DNA from: Paracoccaceae bacterium | GTDB taxonomy: Bacteria > Pseudomonadota > Alphaproteobacteria > Rhodobacterales > Rhodobacteraceae | Assembly: GCA_022448245.1 (NCBI GenBank) | Contig: JAKVCO010000013.1 | Coordinates: forward strand, 1 to 64,000 | Length of the DNA stretch: 64,000 nucleotides | Direction: 5' to 3' | Shown: positions 40,765 to 49,503 of the stretch, piece by piece | How positions within the stretch are numbered: the stretch's first letter is position 1 | How the letters are laid out: each line of letters starts with the position of its first letter | Position numbers and translations under genes: made by a program | The notes under the pieces: generated by a model | The model's input: the letters and a program-made list of their open reading frames with translations, nothing else | What the model was told of the DNA's origin: nothing | Database searches by the model: none

Positions 40765-41337
40765 ATGCCACGTTTCGACCCCCCGTTCGTGAAAAGCTTC
40801 AGCACGCATGGCGATCCTGACGACAGTGCTCTGGTTGGAGAAGAGACGCATCACTTCACGATCGATCTTCAAATTGCGACGCTGGCGCAGGTCTGGGAAT
40901 TGGCACCTGCGGACGGGCTGACCAGTGCGGCGCCGACGATGGCCAAGCCGAGGGAATGGATCCCCATCGAGACCATGACACACACGGGAACTGGGCAGGC
41001 CCAAGTCAAAGACAAGAAGAAGTCTGAGTGGATTCAGGTCGAGACCGCAACGCTTGAGGGGCAAGGCAGCGGCAAGGGCAGAGGCATCCTCGAGCATGAG
41101 CTGACCCACACGTCTGGCGGACGCTCCACCAAGTCCTTTCTGATGCTTGGTTTGGCCCGAAAGGGCAGGGCATCGATGCCCTTTGACGTCTACATGGGGG
41201 GTAGCAAGGGCCAGCGGATCACGCCGCGAAAAAAGCAGGGTCGTGCGCTGCTTGAGGGCAATTTGGCGGACGTCAAACGCGTTGGCTTTCAAGGGTCTGA
41301 TTGGGAAATCACCCTTTCCGGTGTGATGGCGCGCTAG
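40765..41337 (+). CDS. Hypothetical protein, 190 aa
   Basis: No family recognised. It has no signal peptide or membrane segment. It contains two related segments of about 45 residues: EWIPIETMTHTGTGQAQVKDKKKS and EWIQVETATLEGQGSGKGRGI, which begin alike (EWI-IET against EWIQVET) and may be an internal duplication. The rest is rich in Lys, Gly and Ser. GAGGGAGGA precedes the ATG, which supports a real start. The ABC importer genes follow about 40 bases later on the same strand, so it may be part of that operon. Function unknown. Confidence 0.65.
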   Translation: MPRFDPPFVKSFSTHGDPDDSALVGEETHHFTIDLQIATLAQVWELAPADGLTSAAPTMAKPREWIPIETMTHTGTGQAQVKDKKKSEWIQVETATLEGQGSGKGRGILEHELTHTSGGRSTKSFLMLGLARKGRASMPFDVYMGGSKGQRITPRKKQGRALLEGNLADVKRVGFQGSDWEITLSGVMAR

Positions 41338-41378
41338 GGCCCACGCGCGAATGAAACTGGGTGTGCAGAGGGGCTGAG

Positions 41379-42248
41379 GTGTCAGGTAGCTTATCGTCTA
41401 ACAGGCGCGCGGGGCTTATGCTCATCTCTGCGCCGGCGCTTTATGCGATCCTGCTTTTGGCCGTGCCTTTGGGTGCGATCTTTCTGTTCAGTTTCTGGAC
41501 CCAGGACTACCTCACTCTGATCACGACGCCGACGTTGGCCAATTATCAGGAGGCATGGAACGAGCCTCTCTATGGGCTTCTCCTGCGCCGATCTTTGATG
41601 ATCTCAGGCGCGGTGACGGTGGCGACGGTTCTCTTGGCGTTCCCGATCGCGTATTTCGTCAGTTTCCACGTGCGACCGGAGCGTAAATCTCTTTGGCTTT
41701 TTCTGATTACCATCCCGTTTTGGACGTCTTATCTGATCCGCGTTTTCCTTTGGAAGGTGATCTTGGGCTACAACGGCGTGCTGAATTCAGGGCTCTCGGG
41801 TCTTGGCCTCATCGATGAGCCGCTGACCTTCATCCTCTACAATGCCAATGCAGTCGTCATCACGCTGGCTCATGCCTTTGCGCCGTTTGCCATCCTGCCC
41901 ATCTTTGTGGCGCTGGAACGGATTGACCGGTCCCTGCTCGAAGCGGGGCGCGATCTGGGAGAGACGAAGCTCATGACCTTCTGGCGGGTGACGCTGCCGC
42001 TCGCGATGCCGGGCGTCGTGGCGGCGGTGCTTATCGTCTTCATCCCGACGATTGGCGACTACGTGACGCCGCGCCTCGTGGGCGGGCCGAACGGGCTCAT
42101 GATAGCCAATATGATCCAGACGCAGTTTCTCAAGCTCAACAACGCGCCCATGGGGGCGGCTCTGGCGGTGGTTGCGATGCTCTTCGTCTCGGTCATCGCG
42201 CTCGGCTTTGTTTGGCTCAACCGCAAATTCCTGAGGGTGAAGCAATGA
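41379..42248 (+). CDS. Polyamine-type ABC transporter permease (PotB-like)
   Basis: Inner-membrane permease with six hydrophobic helices, about 289 residues. The coupling loop is ERIDRSLLEAGRDLGETKLMTFWRVTLPLAMPGV, the EAA motif of the PotB/PotH (spermidine/putrescine) family. Family sequence is also seen in IPFWTSYLIRVFLWKVILGYNG and IPTIGDYVTPRLVGGPNGLMIANMI. The GTG at 41379 is preferred because GAGGGG lies five bases upstream; another GTG at 41361 is in frame. It overlaps the next permease by four bases. The substrate (polyamine, or another cation or amine) is only a family guess. Confidence 0.9.
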   Translation: MSGSLSSNRRAGLMLISAPALYAILLLAVPLGAIFLFSFWTQDYLTLITTPTLANYQEAWNEPLYGLLLRRSLMISGAVTVATVLLAFPIAYFVSFHVRPERKSLWLFLITIPFWTSYLIRVFLWKVILGYNGVLNSGLSGLGLIDEPLTFILYNANAVVITLAHAFAPFAILPIFVALERIDRSLLEAGRDLGETKLMTFWRVTLPLAMPGVVAAVLIVFIPTIGDYVTPRLVGGPNGLMIANMIQTQFLKLNNAPMGAALAVVAMLFVSVIALGFVWLNRKFLRVKQ

Positions 42249-43045
42249 GCCTGCGCGTCTATGCCATTGCCTATCTGATCTTCCTCTACCTGCCGATCTT
42301 CCTGCTGCCGCTTTTTGCTTTCAACGACTCGACGATCATCGCATTCCCGCTCGATAGCCTCACGTTCCGCTGGTTCTACGAGCTGTGGGAGACGCCCGCG
42401 CTGCACGCCGCCGTGCAGAACTCCATCTTCATCGCAGTGCTGACGGCGATCTTTTCAACGCTTCTGGGCATCTGCGCGGCGCGGGCAGCGGCGAAGTACG
42501 AATTTCCGCTGAAGCGCCCGATCATGGGCTTGATCATGGTGCCGCTGGTCCTGCCTGAGATCATTGTGGGCGTGTCGCTCCTTGTGGTCGTGGTGCAACT
42601 TCTCGAATGGCAGCTCTCCACATGGACTGTCGTGGGCGCCCACGTGCTGATCTGTACGCCGTTCTCCATCGCGATCCTCAACGGCGCCTTCCAGAACATG
42701 GACACCTCGCTGGAAGAGGCCGCGCAGGACCTTGGCGAGACGCCCTTTTCCACCTTCCGCCTCGTGACGCTGCCCTTGGTGATGCCCGGGATCATCTCTT
42801 CACTGCTGATCTCTTTCACGATCAGCTTGGATGAGTTCATCATCGCTTTCTTCCTAACCGGCGCCGATCCGACGATGCCGGTCTATATTTGGGGCCTGCT
42901 GCGCTTCCCGCAGAAGCTGCCCGCCGTGATGGCGCTGGGGACGATCCTCGTCCTTCTCTCCATCATCTTGCTGACCATTGCCGAATATTACCGTCGCCGG
43001 GGCCTCGCCCGGGCCGGTCTGAAAGATAAGGGAGGCTTTCTATGA
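42245..43045 (+). CDS. Polyamine-type ABC transporter permease (PotC-like)
   Basis: The second permease of the importer, 266 residues. The N-terminus MSLRVYAIAYLIFLYLPIFLLPLFAFNDS is typical of PotC/PotI. The EAA loop is TSLEEAAQDLGETPFSTFRLVTLPLVMPGI, and FTISLDEFIIAFFLTGADPTMPVYIWGLLRFP follows. The ATG at 42245 overlaps the previous stop (ATGA). It overlaps the ATPase gene by four bases, so the three are translated together. Confidence 0.93.
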   Translation: MSLRVYAIAYLIFLYLPIFLLPLFAFNDSTIIAFPLDSLTFRWFYELWETPALHAAVQNSIFIAVLTAIFSTLLGICAARAAAKYEFPLKRPIMGLIMVPLVLPEIIVGVSLLVVVVQLLEWQLSTWTVVGAHVLICTPFSIAILNGAFQNMDTSLEEAAQDLGETPFSTFRLVTLPLVMPGIISSLLISFTISLDEFIIAFFLTGADPTMPVYIWGLLRFPQKLPAVMALGTILVLLSIILLTIAEYYRRRGLARAGLKDKGGFL

Positions 43046-44130
43046 GTGGCCCCATCATCTCGCTCTCGGGCGTGCAGAAATACTATGGCGACTATCACGC
43101 GCTGCGCGATATCGAGCTCGACATCGCGGAGGGGGAGTTCTTTTCGCTCTTGGGTCCTTCCGGCTGCGGGAAGACGACGCTGCTGCGCACGATTGCGGGG
43201 TTTGAGGACGCGAGCGACGGCGCCCTGATGCTGAGCGGTCGCGACATGAAAGGCGTGCCGCCGAATAAGCGCCCCACGAATATGGTGTTTCAAAGCTACG
43301 CGATCTTTCCCCATCTCAATGTCGCTGAGAACGTGGCCTTCGGCCTGCGCAAGCACGGGCTGAGCGCGGCGCAGAAAGACGCCAAGGTGGCTGAGGCTTT
43401 GGCGATGGTGGGCCTTGAGGGATACGGCGGCCGTGCAGCCCATGCCTTGTCCGGCGGACAGCGGCAGCGGGTGGCGCTGGCGCGCGCGCTCGTGCTGCAG
43501 CCCAAGGTGCTTTTGCTCGATGAGCCGCTCTCGGCCCTCGATAAGAAGATGCGCGAACAAATGCAGGGGGAGCTTCGGCGCCTCCAGCGCCAGGTGGGGA
43601 TTACCTTCATTCTGGTGACGCACGATCAGGAAGAAGCGTTGATCATGTCGGACCGTATCGCCGTGATGTTTGAGGGCCGTATCGCCCAGGTGGCCGCGCC
43701 TCAGACCCTCTACCGGCGTCCTGAAACGAGTCAGGTGGCTGACTTTATCGGCGTAATGAACTTCATGCCCGCGACAGCCCAGATGGCTGGGGAAAGCGTA
43801 GAGACCGAGATCGCGGGCCTCGGCAAAGCCAGCCTCGCGCCCGATCAATGCCCGGGCGGTGTCGCCACGGGCGCGGTGCATGTGGGCATCCGGCCTGAGA
43901 TGATCTCTCTCGTCTTTGAGGGCGAGGAGGTGAAGGCCGCGACAGCTAAGACCACTGTGGTGGAGCAGTATTACTACGGCGACATGACTTACTACGATGT
44001 GGCGCTGGAGGGCGTGGAGAAGCCGATCACGCTGTCGATGAAGAACATCGTAGGGCGGCCCGTGCTCGAACGCGGCGCGCCGGCGCGGATCGCGTGGGAC
44101 CCGCGCGCCTTGGTGCTGTTCTCAGCTTGA
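43042..44130 (+). CDS. ABC transporter ATP-binding protein (PotA-like)
   Basis: The ATPase of the importer, 362 residues. Walker A GPSGCGKTTLLRTIAGFEDA, Q-loop VFQSYAIFPHLNV, signature LSGGQRQRVALARAL, Walker B VLLLDEPLSALDKKMRE and H-loop LVTHDQEEALIMSDR are all present. The C-terminal 110 residues are the TOBE domain (HVGIRPEMISLVFEGEEV). It belongs to the spermidine/putrescine CUT-like branch. No substrate-binding protein (PotD) gene is adjacent; the next gene is a convergent TetR regulator. Confidence 0.95.
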   Translation: MSGPIISLSGVQKYYGDYHALRDIELDIAEGEFFSLLGPSGCGKTTLLRTIAGFEDASDGALMLSGRDMKGVPPNKRPTNMVFQSYAIFPHLNVAENVAFGLRKHGLSAAQKDAKVAEALAMVGLEGYGGRAAHALSGGQRQRVALARALVLQPKVLLLDEPLSALDKKMREQMQGELRRLQRQVGITFILVTHDQEEALIMSDRIAVMFEGRIAQVAAPQTLYRRPETSQVADFIGVMNFMPATAQMAGESVETEIAGLGKASLAPDQCPGGVATGAVHVGIRPEMISLVFEGEEVKAATAKTTVVEQYYYGDMTYYDVALEGVEKPITLSMKNIVGRPVLERGAPARIAWDPRALVLFSA

Positions 44131-44754
44131 TTTCTTGTCGTGGTCAGCGGGCAAGAGGCCCAGCCCACGCAGGTAGATGCCGATCCCTGTTTCCAGCAGA
44201 TCCTCTGGGGGGAACGGGCTCTTGGTGCCGGGCGACCCCCTCGCAAAAAGCTCCACCACGCCGTGCGACATGGCCCAAACGTGGGCCGAGAACATCTGCG
44301 GCGGTGGGCGTTTCTCAGGCGGGATATGTTGGGAGAGCTCGGTCGCGGCTTTTTCCAACACGCCGAGTGCGCGGGTGGCCACGTCATTGAGCTCCGGCGT
44401 GCGCTGGATCGAGATGCCCGATTCAAACATCGCCACGTAATGCCCCGGAAAGCGCCGCGCGAAGGCGAGGTAGGCGCGACCCACCGTCTCGAATGCGGCT
44501 AAGGCGGAAGGCTGACCCTTGTCGTAGGCATGCTCCATCAGGTCCGCGAAGATGCCATAGCCTTGGCGCGCGGCCTCGGCGATCAGGTCCTCGCGCCCTT
44601 CGAAGTGACGGTAAACGGCGGCGGGGGTCACGCCCGCGTCTTTTGCGGCCTCGGACAGGGTAAAGCCGGTCGGGCCCTTCTCCTCAATGAGGCGAAGGGC
44701 GGAATCCACCAGCGCTTGCCGGAGGTTGCCGTGATGATACCCGCGTTTAGGCAT
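44122..44754 (-). CDS. TetR-family transcriptional regulator
   Basis: The 210-residue protein has the N-terminal TetR helix-turn-helix: [52 protein letters not shown] (residues about 9-60). The ligand-binding C-terminal domain resembles the WHG/TetR_C_33 types ([13 protein letters not shown]). The start at 44754 overlaps the ppk2 stop by eight bases, so it is translated after ppk2. It is convergent with the PotA-like gene, overlapping it by nine bases. The target is unknown; the packed directon upstream or the ABC genes are candidates. Confidence 0.9.
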   Translation of the reverse strand: MPKRGYHHGNLRQALVDSALRLIEEKGPTGFTLSEAAKDAGVTPAAVYRHFEGREDLIAEAARQGYGIFADLMEHAYDKGQPSALAAFETVGRAYLAFARRFPGHYVAMFESGISIQRTPELNDVATRALGVLEKAATELSQHIPPEKRPPPQMFSAHVWAMSHGVVELFARGSPGTKSPFPPEDLLETGIGIYLRGLGLLPADHDKKSS

Positions 44755-45619
44755 GCCAGAGGTCTGTGCCGCCTGCGATCTTGCCGTCGATCTCACCCAG
44801 CGCGGCGTCGTAGCGGCCTGCGTAATCGTACTGGCTCAGAACAGCGCGGATGGCGTTGAGGCGCGCGCGGCGTTTGTCGTCGCTGCGCACGACGGTCCAC
44901 GGGCAGGGCGCATTGGTGCGTTCGAGTGTTTCGCCGATGGCGGCGGAATAGGCGTCCCAGCGGTTCAGACCTTCCACGTCGATCCAGCTGAGTTTCCACT
45001 GCTTCAGGGGATCGCCTTCGCGGTCGAGGAAGCGTTTGAGCTGCGTGGCACGGCCCACGTTGAGCCAGATCTTGGTGAGCGAAACGCCATCGTCGGTCAG
45101 GAGCTTCTCAAAAGGTGCCACCTGTTCGAACCATGCTTCCCGCTGCTCAGGCGTGCAGAATTCGAAGACATGCTCCACCACGCCACGGTTGTACCAGGAG
45201 CGGTCGAAGAATACGATCTCACCTTTGGCGGGAAGATGCGCGATGTAGCGTTGAAAGTACCAGCTGGCGGCCTCCCGATCAGAGGGCTTCGACAGCGCCA
45301 CCACGCGCGCCGAACGCGGGGTCAGGTTCTCGCGGAAGCGCTTGATCGTGCCGCCTTTGCCCGCCGCATCGCGGCCTTCAAAGACGATGGCCACGCGTTG
45401 ACCGGTTTCTTTCACCCACGCGAGGAATTTCACGAGCTCAATCTGAAGGGCGGCGATGGCCTCTTCATAGTCTTCGCGGTCCATACGTTTGGTGTAGGGA
45501 TAATCCGGGTTGAGGATCTTTCCCTTCTTCGCGCCGGCCACGAGAGCGCGCATGTCATCAGGGGCGTTCTCCTCGAAGAAACGCGTGATGCCTGCATCAA
45601 AGGGTTTGCCCATGCTCAA
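44747..45619 (-). CDS. ppk2: Polyphosphate kinase 2 (PPK2)
   Basis: Transfers phosphate between polyphosphate and nucleotides. The 290-residue, single-domain protein has Walker A in [23 protein letters not shown], Walker B and lid in [20 protein letters not shown], and [34 protein letters not shown] near the C-terminus. This length and sequence fit the class I PPK2 group, which mainly makes NTP or NDP from polyphosphate. It precedes the tetR gene, with overlap, and follows the hydrolase gene by 36 bases. Confidence 0.93.
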   Translation of the reverse strand: MSMGKPFDAGITRFFEENAPDDMRALVAGAKKGKILNPDYPYTKRMDREDYEEAIAALQIELVKFLAWVKETGQRVAIVFEGRDAAGKGGTIKRFRENLTPRSARVVALSKPSDREAASWYFQRYIAHLPAKGEIVFFDRSWYNRGVVEHVFEFCTPEQREAWFEQVAPFEKLLTDDGVSLTKIWLNVGRATQLKRFLDREGDPLKQWKLSWIDVEGLNRWDAYSAAIGETLERTNAPCPWTVVRSDDKRRARLNAIRAVLSQYDYAGRYDAALGEIDGKIAGGTDLWHA

Positions 45620-45655
45620 CTCCCGTTTTGTACGGAATATGGAGATGCAAAGGGC

Positions 45656-46630
45656 TTAGCGCAATCCGGCGCGGCTGGCGGCGCGGTCTACGGCTGCGAC
45701 TGTGTCTTCTGCAGCGACATGCTGAGGCATGTGCCCGATCCCCTCGAGAACGGTCAAAACGGCACCCGGCACCTGCTTGGACAGCGGGATGGAGTGCACC
45801 TTGAGGGGGACGATATCATCCGCGTCGCCGTGGACGATCTCGATCGGCAATGTGAGGCCGCCGTAATGCGGGACCATTTCGACAATATAGGGCTTGAGCC
45901 CATGGACCTGGCGCCCATTGGCGCGCGCGGTCTCGCGGCGCGCAGACATGCGCGGGCCGATGTGTTCGGCGTAGCCCTCAGGCACAGGCTGCGGGCGGAA
46001 GACGGCTTTGAGCGTGTTGGCGATGTAGTCCTCTGACACGAAAGCCGTGGCGAGCGGTATGACGATGCCGCCGCCTGCGGGCGATGCTGTGACGTTGTAG
46101 AACTGGCCCACGCCGCCTTCCCATTCGTTCGACACGGCGCCCACCATCACGATGGCGCCAGTGTCGTCCGGACGCTCCAAGGCCCAAGCCATCGCAACGG
46201 CGCCACCAAAGGAGTGGCCAAGCACGATAGGTGTCTCGATCCCCAGTTTGTCAGAGGCTTCCTGCAAGAAGCGGGCTTGTTCGCGCGGGGTCTCGGCGTC
46301 CCGCGACCAGACACCGTAAGCTTCCGGGCGGCCCGTGTAGCCTAAGCCGGGGCGGTCAAAAACGGTGACGCGATAGCGGTCCGTCAGGCGATCCACGAAT
46401 CCGAAGGTGAAATCGCGAGTGGATCCGCCTGCACCGTGGAGCAGGATCACATCTGGCCCTTCGCCTGCCTGGACGTAGTGCACGGGCACGCCGTTCACGT
46501 CCACAAAGCTGCCCTCGGGCGGGAAGGATTCTTCTGCTGTGCGCTCATTGCCGGCTGCGATAAAACGCACCGCGACAGTTCCGGCCACCGCGACCAGAGC
46601 AAGGACAATTAGCATGGATCGAAATCTCAA
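45656..46630 (-). CDS. Alpha/beta hydrolase with N-terminal membrane anchor
   Basis: The 324-residue protein begins with a hydrophobic segment ([21 protein letters not shown]) that is an uncleaved anchor or a signal peptide. The hydrolase core follows: [27 protein letters not shown] (oxyanion loop), [14 protein letters not shown], nucleophile Ser in [18 protein letters not shown], acid near [10 protein letters not shown], and His in [10 protein letters not shown]. It is probably periplasmic; the substrate is unknown. The ATG at 46630 overlaps the metA stop (ATGA), so it is in the metA unit. Confidence 0.85.
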   Translation of the reverse strand: MRFRSMLIVLALVAVAGTVAVRFIAAGNERTAEESFPPEGSFVDVNGVPVHYVQAGEGPDVILLHGAGGSTRDFTFGFVDRLTDRYRVTVFDRPGLGYTGRPEAYGVWSRDAETPREQARFLQEASDKLGIETPIVLGHSFGGAVAMAWALERPDDTGAIVMVGAVSNEWEGGVGQFYNVTASPAGGGIVIPLATAFVSEDYIANTLKAVFRPQPVPEGYAEHIGPRMSARRETARANGRQVHGLKPYIVEMVPHYGGLTLPIEIVHGDADDIVPLKVHSIPLSKQVPGAVLTVLEGIGHMPQHVAAEDTVAAVDRAASRAGLR

Positions 46631-47583
46631 GTTGTGGTCTTCCGTAGGTCCGTCTGCGTCTCGCCAATAAGCGAAGCATTATATGGTGTGGTCAGATAAA
46701 TCTCTGATAGCCAGTTGCCATACAGAAGATGCGCATGGGACCGCCACCGGTTCTGTGGCTTCGACGTTGGGTCATTATTCGGAAAATAATCGACAGGGGG
46801 CTCAATTTGAGCACCTTCGACCTGATTTGAGGCAAGATCGCGCTGATATTCCTCGGCCAGCGTCGTGCTGTCGTATTCAAAGTGATTGAAGACGTAGATC
46901 GCGCGGTGCGCGGGATCTTCCACCAAAGCGGGGCCTACGTCGTCGGAATGCAGGAGGATCGGCAGACCCGCGGCCTCGATCTCGTCTTTTCGCATTTCGG
47001 TCCAGCGGCTCACTGGCATGGCCAGATCGTCAGAAAACCCTCTGAGATAGGGGCTTTCCGGGGCGAAATTTACGTGGCGATAGCAGCCGAACAGCTTCTT
47101 ATCGAGCAGGTGCTTGGCCACATCGTGGAAGTGATGAATCATCGCCATCCCGCCCCAGCAGACACCAAAGGTGGAATGCACATGCGTTTGGGTCCAATTC
47201 ATCACCTCGGTGAGCTCGTCCCAATAGGTCACATCCTGGAAGTCCAAATGCTCGATGGGGGCGCCTGTGATGATGAGGCCGTCGAACTTCTCGTCCTTCA
47301 CGGCCTGGAACGGGCGGTAGAACGCCTCCATGTGCTCAGGCGCGGTGTTCTTCGAGTAATGCTCGCTCATGCGGATCAGGTGGAATTCGATCTGCAGGGG
47401 CGTGGCACCGATCAGACGGGCGAACTGGTTCTCCGCCTGGATCTTCTGGGGCATCAGGTTCAAAAGCCCGATCTTCAGCGGACGGATATCTTGGCGCGAG
47501 GCTTCTCCTTCATCCATGACCATTACCCCCTCGCGGGAGAGGACGTCATAGGCGGGCAGGTCGGAAGGTAGTTTGATTGGCAT
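46627..47583 (-). CDS. metA: Homoserine O-acyltransferase MetA, likely acetyl-CoA-specific
   Basis: Activates homoserine for methionine synthesis. The 318-residue protein has [17 protein letters not shown], the catalytic Cys in [13 protein letters not shown], and the His-Glu pair in FNHFEYD, with the typical C-terminal [26 protein letters not shown]. Residue 111 is Glu in [10 protein letters not shown]; published work on this family ties Glu111 to acetyl-CoA and Gly111 to succinyl-CoA. Homoserine O-acetyltransferase is therefore the more likely activity than succinyltransferase. It is in a packed unit with the P-loop protein upstream (nine bases) and the hydrolase downstream. Confidence 0.93.
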   Translation of the reverse strand: MPIKLPSDLPAYDVLSREGVMVMDEGEASRQDIRPLKIGLLNLMPQKIQAENQFARLIGATPLQIEFHLIRMSEHYSKNTAPEHMEAFYRPFQAVKDEKFDGLIITGAPIEHLDFQDVTYWDELTEVMNWTQTHVHSTFGVCWGGMAMIHHFHDVAKHLLDKKLFGCYRHVNFAPESPYLRGFSDDLAMPVSRWTEMRKDEIEAAGLPILLHSDDVGPALVEDPAHRAIYVFNHFEYDSTTLAEEYQRDLASNQVEGAQIEPPVDYFPNNDPTSKPQNRWRSHAHLLYGNWLSEIYLTTPYNASLIGETQTDLRKTTT

Positions 47584-47592
47584 CTGCGGGAC

Positions 47593-48456
47593 TTAGCTAC
47601 GCGCGGTGCGACGTTCAATGGCAGCGGCGATCACGTCCACGAAATCAGCCTCGGAGGAGATGCTCTCCCACTCCTTGCCTTCAACGGTCACGCCCCATTC
47701 CGCCATGGCCGCATAGCGCGGTTTGCGGTGGGCGAGCGCCTTTGTATAGGTCCAGCGGACGAACTCATCAGGGTCGATTTCAGCCTCGCTACGGCCTTCG
47801 GCATAGGTCTCCCACGCGTTCACGAGGAAGTCGGGCGAATAGCACATGGGCTTGGGGTCGCGGTCAAAGCGTTTGATCAGCGTGTCGGTGTGCGCCGCGT
47901 CGCCCTTGATCCAGATAGGCAGCATATGGGCCGAAAGCTCCGTCATCAGCGGGTCACCCGGCTGCGCCGCGTCCACCACTTCGCACAGCGAGCCGGAGCA
48001 ATCGCAGATGAAGTTCGGGTAGCCATAGAGCTGCTTGGCGCGGTCGATAAAGCGCACGGCGTCGGCCGTGGCCAGCGCTTCGGCTTGCATGTGCTGGGCC
48101 TGACGGCGCTGATAATCCTCGATGCTGAGACCGCCGCGCGCAGGGTCGCCAGGCTTGCCCAGATAGGTGCTAAGCGGCGCCAGGTTCTCGAACGTAATAT
48201 TCGAGGCGACATAGATCGAATCCGAGCGCAGAAGCTCCGCCAGAAACGGGTTCTTCATTGCCTCGGCTTTGAAGTTATCTGCGATGTGTTCGCCCATGTA
48301 GCGGGTGCCGATGCGGTAATCGACGGAGTAGTGGAACCACCCGCCCGCATCGCGCAGCATGTTGGAGACATAGGTCTTCCCCAGCCCCGACATTGCGAAG
48401 AGACACACATGTTTGTTCGGCGCGTCACGCCAAGCCTGCGCTGTGGGGTAGATCAT
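47593..48456 (-). CDS. P-loop ATPase/kinase-like protein of unknown function
   Basis: The 287-residue protein has a Walker A-like loop in CLFAMSGLGKTYVSNMLR at residues about 18-35, with HYSVDYRIGTRYMGEHIADNF following. It has two Cys pairs in NFICDCSGSLCEVVD and many charged helices toward the C-terminus. There is no membrane segment. It resembles nucleoside or shikimate kinase folds in its first half only, and I cannot name its substrate. It lies nine bases upstream of metA and 25 bases downstream of the broken transporter, in the same directon. Confidence 0.75.
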   Translation of the reverse strand: MIYPTAQAWRDAPNKHVCLFAMSGLGKTYVSNMLRDAGGWFHYSVDYRIGTRYMGEHIADNFKAEAMKNPFLAELLRSDSIYVASNITFENLAPLSTYLGKPGDPARGGLSIEDYQRRQAQHMQAEALATADAVRFIDRAKQLYGYPNFICDCSGSLCEVVDAAQPGDPLMTELSAHMLPIWIKGDAAHTDTLIKRFDRDPKPMCYSPDFLVNAWETYAEGRSEAEIDPDEFVRWTYTKALAHRKPRYAAMAEWGVTVEGKEWESISSEADFVDVIAAAIERRTARS

Positions 48457-48481
48457 TCTTTCCTCCCGCTTCCGCCCCCTC

Positions 48482-49378
48482 TTAGCGGCGCCGGGTCCCC
48501 GGGGGAAGAGGCAGGCGGCCAGAGAGGATCACGAGGTCTACTGCCAGGATCCTAAAGCCGATCAGTGCACGGGCAGGAAGGCTCTCACCCAGGAAGAGAG
48601 CGCCCAAGATGATGGCAATCGGCGCGATGAGAAGCGTGCAGAGCATCGTGTTGCCCGATCCGGCCATGTCGAGCACGCGGTAATAAAGGACATAGGCGCC
48701 CGCCGTGGCGATGATCGTGAGATAGCCAAGCGCGCCCCATGTCTCGAGCGGTAAGGCAAAGGCCAGCGGGCCCTCGAAAATCCACGCCATGGGCACCATT
48801 GTGAGGGTCGACGACGTCAACATGCCTGCCGCCTGAACCAGCGGGTGCAGGCCTTTGAGCATCGTGCGTGCCCAGACACCTGCGAGGGCATAGGAAATCG
48901 TCGAGGCCACAACAGCAAGATGGCCCAAGGAGCGCAGATCAAGCTGGGTGAGGTTACTCAGGCCGATGGCCGTTGCCACGCCCAGAAAGCCGATGGTGAC
49001 ACCTGCCACCTTTGCCAGAGAAAGACGTTCATCCGCGAGAAAGAGCGCGGCACAGAGCACGCCCCAAACAGCTGTGCCCGCGTTCAGGATCGCTGTGAGC
49101 CCGCTTTCGATATGAAGCTGACCTCATGCTTGCAGCGTGAAGGGGATCGCATTGTTCAAAAGGCCCATGCCCAGAAACCCGAGCAGCACGCGGCCAGATA
49201 GGGGCACGTCGAGACGCTTTAGAAATACAATGATCCATAGGAGTATGCAGGCCCAGCCCACGCGGTGCGCCACAACGGTGAGCGGCCCAATCTCCTCAAG
49301 GGCGAAGCGCACGTTGAGGAAGACTGCACTCCAGATAAGGCTCAGAAGAGCGAGTTCTGCCCACGCACGGGCGCTCAT
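48482..49378 (-). pseudogene. DMT (EamA) transporter interrupted by an in-frame stop
   Basis: One frame runs 49378-48482 and reads as a ten-helix drug/metabolite exporter, about 298 residues, except for one TGA at 49124-49126. The N-terminal part ends GLLNNAIPFTLQA; the part after the stop continues GQLHIESGLTAILNAGTAVWGVLCAALF. Family members have Trp there (a TGG to TGA change restores LQAWGQLHIESG). The rest (LGALFLGESLPARALIGF and others) is intact, with no frameshift. It is a recent nonsense mutation or a sequencing error. A restart at a downstream ATG could make only the C-terminal half (from 49060). Confidence 0.8.
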
Positions 49379-49448
49379 TATCTTTTACGGTGCCATGAGG
49401 CGCCCTTAGCAGGGGACTGGGGCTTGGTGAATCCGAAACCTGCGGAAA

Positions 49449-49479
49449 TGAAAAAGCCCTGGCGCGCAGGCCGGGGCTT
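49449..49479 (-). terminator. Rho-independent terminator after the FadL-like gene
   Basis: On the minus strand, AAGCCCCGG (from 49479-49471) pairs with CCAGGGCTT (from 49462-49454), with one mismatch and an 8-base loop, followed by TTTTTC. It lies about 25 bases after the porin gene stop. Confidence 0.7.
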
Positions 49480-49503
49480 CCTGTTTAAATACTGCCGCCA
49501 GAC

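Noticed and set aside
49124..49126. In-frame TGA read as selenocysteine
   Set aside because: The position is a conserved Trp in EamA transporters, no Sec enzyme fits, and no SECIS-like hairpin follows. A nonsense mutation or sequencing error is simpler.
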